A stretch of 15,583 nt of DNA from Candidatus Omnitrophota bacterium (GTDB lineage Bacteria > Omnitrophota > Gorgyraeia > Gygaellales > Profunditerraquicolaceae), in contig JAQTNM010000009.1 in the NCBI GenBank assembly GCA_028713875.1, positions 1 to 15,583 of the forward strand, read 5' to 3'. Under the pieces are notes generated by a model, which was given only the letters and a program-made list of their open reading frames with translations, made no database searches and had not been told where the DNA came from. A program made the translations under genes and the position numbers. This document shows, one piece after another, positions 8,301 to 14,300 of the stretch (within the stretch, counting starts at the first letter, position 1; the number at the start of each line of letters is the position of its first letter).

Positions 8301-11300
8301 CGGCTAAAAGAGGCAAAATCCCTCCTGGAAAGTAATGATAATAAGGATAAAGAACTGGGCGCAATGAGGCTTGCCAATGCCGTTGAAGATTATAATACCT
8401 ATATAAACGCCGGGGCGAACATTAAAGCGCTGGATGAGCTTAAGGAAAAGATCAATGGACAGAAAGGCACTGAAGCCATTTCAAACTTGATTGAACAAGC
8501 CAAGGCCAGCCTGAAAGCCGGCAAAGACACCAAATGGATTATTGACCAGCTGGATACCGAGCTTATTAAATACCGCATACAGGAGTTACAGGGGGCTCTC
8601 GCTGAAACATTCAGGAATGACGAGCACAATGCCTACAAGCTGGAAACACACAGGCAATACATTGATAAGCTGCAGGGTATATGGAATCGGGTAAAAGGCA
8701 CCTGGAATACCAAGGATTATCTGGAACGTTCCAGGCAGAAGAAGGAGATCTGGAAAGATTTAACGGCGTTAGATAACAACATCCAGCGCCGTGTCCTCAC
8801 AAGCAGGTGGGCGGAATTAAAGAGCAGTATGGAGATGCGTAATGAGGACGGGCCTGCGGAGAGAGAAGATAAACTTAATGCGGCATACCTGGCTTATTTC
8901 AAGGATGGCAAGGACCTCGTTCTCAAGGATATCTCCGGCAATAATTTAGAAGATGCGGAAAAGAAGATAAAGGATTTCCGCACCCACTATTACTTTTTCA
9001 CTAATTTTGAATATATTGACAGTGCTGATCGTTATCTTGACAGCGTTTATAGAAGCGGCCAGATGAGCGAGGAGCAATATAAATATCAGAAAGCCAATAT
9101 TGACGGGATGTCTGATAATTTGAGCAAGGCTTATTATGCCGCTGATGACAACACCAGAGGGCAGTACCTGGATAAGTTTGCCGGCGCGGGAAGCCGGTTC
9201 CTGCAGGGCGTTAAGCAGTTTGAGGAATTGGTAAACTACAGGCAGGAAAAGGGCTCAATACCGGTTTCTACTCCTATTTTGGGTGTCTACAAAGTAGCCT
9301 TATATTGGTACCATTTAGGCAAGGCCGTATTGGGCTCTGAAGATGACTGGATAACCTATAAATCTTTCATAAGCCACGACATAAACAATATTACGGAAGC
9401 TACAGATCGTTTAATTAATACTGTTGCTGCCCAGTGGCATTATTCGCGCGCAGGTTATAGCTGGCTGTTTGGCCAGTTAACAGGACTGGTTTCCGATGAC
9501 GCCAAGAATTCCTTTATGGCAGGATACGGCGACGATATGCTGCAGGGAGATTTGTATAGCATCCGCGGCGTGCACGGAATGTTTTACACCAAGAAAGATG
9601 TCCAGAGCATACTTATCCATAATTTAGCAGCCGGGAATTTAAAGAGCATAAGCTTCTCCACGGCAGGAGAAGGCCCGGCCAAGATATTGATGGACCCTGT
9701 CGTTCGCGCTTATAGCTTTACCGACAGGTACGGGAATAAATCCAACATTGCCCAAAACGGGGTTAATGAGGTAGTCAGGGGTCAGAAGGATTTAGGATAC
9801 CAGCAGTTGGCAAATGGCGAAATCGGTTCAGGGCTTACTAATCTGATAAAGGGTTATTCTGTTGATGCCCTTATTATTTGGGCTACGCAGGGTAAAGGCA
9901 CAGTAGGCACCTTCGCAAGAAACTTGGGCCTGGATATCGGGTTAAACACATTGAGTTATTATACTTCAGGAACTACTTTCTCCGTCCAGGATGAAATTTT
10001 GCTATTTGGCGGCGGAAGGCTCTTAGGCAGCGGCCTCAACCGGCTCTTCCCCACCTTCAGTAAATTGCCCTGGTATACCAAGAGCATGATCGGTATAGGG
10101 ACCAACGAGGTAATAGCAAACAGCATAAATCTGGCGATAAACGGAGAGCCTATCAGCGATTGGCGCACTCACCTCGTGTTGGTGGGGACAGGCGCGTTGG
10201 CGGGCGTTTCCGGGAAAATCAGCCAATCAGGCAAGTATGCTAAGCCCCTTGGAGAAGCGTCATGGGAAGCCAGAACTACTGCTTTGAAGGGGATTAATCC
10301 CAAGGCAAGCGTAACTGGTTTATATGCGCGTGCATTCGGCCAGAACATACTGCGTACTTCCCTGTCTCAGGCCGGCTTATTCGGCGAGGTAAATCTTCTT
10401 ACCGGCATGGTCTCCGATGCCCTAAGATATAAGGCAGCGCCCACCTTTGAGAGTATCGGCTGGAGATATAATAAGGACGGTAATTTAGTATTAGGGCATG
10501 CTACAGCAGGCCTCAGGAATGGCGCGATATTCGGGGGCATATTTGGCATAGGCTCAACAGTGGCTTCTGCAGCCAGTAAGATAAATGTGCCTGCTCTCAA
10601 AAATTCATTTATGTCCAACCCGCTCTTTAAATCTACAGCCCTTGGAATAATCGGCTTTCCTCTGGTTAAGACTATCATAGAAGGGGAATCTGCGACCGAT
10701 GGATTCTTTACAAGATTATGGAATAATTATTTCGGCCGGGGCGCTGCCTATAATTATATAAGAGGCGGCATTATCGGCTTGGGCTTGGGCTGGGGATTCA
10801 ATAGCCAGTCCGCAGGATTCCAGGCATTATTGGGCCGGGGCGTGCTTACTAAATCCGCCGGCTTAGGTAAATTCTTCTACGGAGGCGCAGTGGGAATATT
10901 GGCCGGCTCCGGAGTAAATATTACCGAAGACCTGATTGCAGGCAGGAAGTTGGAATGGAACAAGATAGGCTGGGATACCTTAGGATACTTTGCCTTGGGC
11001 GGCCTTAGCGGGGTATATATAGGTAATCAGGGTCTTAATCTCGCTAACGGGCTCAAGGAATATAGTTTAGGCGGCACTCCGCAGCGTACTGATGCTTTCT
11101 TTAATATTATTAAATTAAGCCCGGCTGCCGGCTCAAAACTTTTATACAGCCGGGCCTTAGCCGGCGCCATTGACTGGACCGTGGTTTCCCCGGCCTTTAC
11201 ATTAGGCGGAGGGTTCTGGGAAGCCTTGAAATTAAAGTCTACCGGAGACAGCTGGTTTAGTTATTACAAGCCGGGGGAGAATATCCTGGATTCTGCTACG

Positions 11301-14300
11301 CAAAAAGCAGTAGATAATATGAACGTATTACTGCCCTGGACCTGGACATTTGTCAAGAAAGACGGCGACTGGAAAGAAGAAGGCGGCTTGGACCATAAAG
11401 CTACCTTCTCGCGCATCAGCGGCAAGGATTTATTGCTTAGCGCAATTGAAGGCCCGCCCTCCGGCTTATGGATGAAGCCGATGATCAGTCTTTTCCAGGC
11501 GCAGACAACAAAGGGGCCCACAGTTATCAATCAGGGCGGTTTGGTTGAGAAAATCCTTAATGTCGGAGCCAGGGTATTCCGCGGCAAAGAGGGGTTTGCG
11601 AAATTTAATTTGTGGGTTGATAATTTAAGCTCTGCCTCTGGCCTGGCTGGCGGATTAAGATGGGCAGATTCCAACATCCTTTGGATGCCTGGCGTGGTCA
11701 CCGGAATTGATGCGGCAATCGGCTTCATAGATAATAAAATGACCGGCGCTAATGCCACTCTCCGGGAGTTAAAAGACGAAAATAATGATTTGCAGCGCAC
11801 CGCCATTGATGGCAAAAGTTATGTTTTAGCCAGCCGTCAGGGGCATATCTCTGAAGGCGTGAAATCCTATGCCAAGTGGCTGCCTTTCTTTATGGTGCCC
11901 GGCTATTCCGGAGCCAAGGTAGGCCAGAAGGTAGAGATAGGCGAAGGCAAGGCGCTGGAATACACCGAGGTGCGCGACGGCAAGCCTACCATGGGCAAAG
12001 TCGATGGCCAGAAGTATTCCATAACTAATGGCGAAGACGGCTCAATGAAGTTCACTCCTCATTATGAAATAGGAAACCGCATAGCGCTAAAAGACGGTAA
12101 AGAAGTAGAAATTACGCAGGTTGCTAACGGCAAACCCACCATGGGGATATTTGAGGGCCAAAAAGTTTCCATAACCCATAACGAAGACGGCTCAATAAAA
12201 TTCGCCCCTTATTATGAAGCAGGCAACCGCATTGCTTTAAAAGGCGGCAGGGAAATAGAGATTACCGAAGCTGCCGAAGGCAAGCCCACCATGGGCACAG
12301 TTGACGGCCAGAAGTATATAATAGAGAACGGCGCCGACGGCTCAATGAAATTTACGCCTTATAAAGAGCCGGTTTCGGATACCCAGTCCGTAACTAAAGA
12401 GCAGTTTGAGGCCTTAAGAACTCCATCAGCATACGATATATCCCAACAAGAAGGAGGTTCAGTAATAATAGGTAAGCTTAATAATGGACAATTCTTACCG
12501 GGGGCGGTAAGGTTGACCGGCCTTGATGCCGCAGAATGGAAGAGGATTCAGGACTTGCCTTCGAAAGAGAGAGGAATTGCCCAGATACGGTTTATCAACG
12601 AAAGGCCGTATATAGTAGAAGCAATCGGCGGTTTTGCCGGCGGCAATTGGGATCTCTTAAATGAAGCGGGCATAGTTCCCAGCCTTTCAAATATTCCTGG
12701 CAGCTTGCGCGGCAGGATAACGGCTGAAAGCGGGACAAAAGCAACATCTACTCAAACTTCCGCCAACAAAGAATTAGGGCGCTATTCAAGCAATTACCTT
12801 GAAGAGACACATAAGGTATTTAATGATATTCTAGGCAGGCCAGCTAATTTTGAAGAAATAAAAAAGATTGTTGTCAGAGCCCATAAGGAACACCGGCAGA
12901 CTTACGAAGTAGCAGAAGATTATGCGAAAGAAATCAAGACCCAAGAAGTTGTCATCTCCAGATTACCGGGGGCTGATGCCGCAATCCATGAGAATAATTT
13001 CAGGCCTCAGGACTTCAAAGACGGTTACAACATAAATACGTTAAAGGCAGCGTTTGAAAAGGATACTTCGGCAGAAGGCCGTTACCGCATACTTAAGGAG
13101 CAGACAAACCTTAATGATGAGGGCCTTAATCAGAGGTTTAATATGGGCCTGCCTGTTCCTCCGCCAAAAGACGGCTCTGATAAGCTCCCCGCAGGCGTAG
13201 ATAAGCCGGTTAATGAAGGTCTGCCTACTAAAGACCAGGTAAAATACGCCAAGATTTCTGCCAATGAGTCGGGAACATTCTTTAACGGCAAAGACAGGCC
13301 TAAGGCAGAGCCAGATGTATACGGGGAAGCTGCTTACGGAAACACCCCGATAGATGCAAAAACAGCAGTTGATATGAATTTTAGAGACTCAGTCTTCAAG
13401 ACTATTGTAGAAGAGAGAATGCAGAGGTATGGCGGAGAATTTAGAACTGGACAGGCGAGATTTTTTGCTACAGAAGAAGGCGCGATCTTAGCTTTGGTTG
13501 AACATCCCGGTTCAGTGGTAGACATTATAGGACAAACAGGTATTTCCAAGAGTACAGAAGGTATACCGATAGCCGCAGAATATTTCAAGAGGACAGAAGG
13601 CAAGGGCTCTTTACTTGTAACCGAAACTCAGCTTATTTCTGAACAGCGCGGTTTATTTAGGGAATTAGAAAAAAGAGGCATTGAAAATCCACAGGTTGTT
13701 TCTATAGACGTTATGAATCGCGATTACGCCGCTAAAGTCTTGGAGAGTATCCAATCCTCAGACTACGTAGTCATGGACAGGCATACCTTTAATGCCTTGG
13801 AAGGTTTACGGAATGAAGGAGGGGTTTATACCGAAATCTGGGAAGCAATGAAAAACCGCTCAGGCAAACCCAGGCAGCTAATTGAAGATGAAGGCCATGT
13901 ATCAGAGTATGGCCCGGATACCATGATCAGGTCAGGCAGCGAAAAAGAGGTTTCCAAGATCCCTGGATACAGAGAGATCGGATATAAAGACGGAATGAAG
14001 ATATTATTGCAGGTTGGCGGCGGAGACGGCAATCTGGATTCCAAGTCCAGCTACGAACATATGTTGGATTATTTCAATGGCAAGACCAGTGATGGAAAGG
14101 CGCGCCTTGAAAGAGACGCGGAATCAGGGCATACTCCTATAATTGCCAAGGAGGCAGAGTTAGAGATCATCAACTTGATATTGGCCGAGCACGGAGAAAA
14201 AGCCACGCAGACAATAGAGGAAGGGTGGAAGAAAATAGAGGATGTCTTAAATGCTCCAGAAACTCCTTTAGATCCCAATAATCCAGAAGTTAACCGCAAA

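Noticed and set aside
9834..11231. Phage tape-measure protein (long, glycine-rich hydrophobic segments, peptidase domain)
   Set aside because: The protein has a signal peptide and a riboswitch leader, and no phage structural genes are present in the window.
11919..12368. CRISPR-like or satellite array
   Set aside because: Repeats are 150 bp, contiguous without spacers, diverged in codon-wise fashion and in frame with the giant gene, so they are protein repeats.
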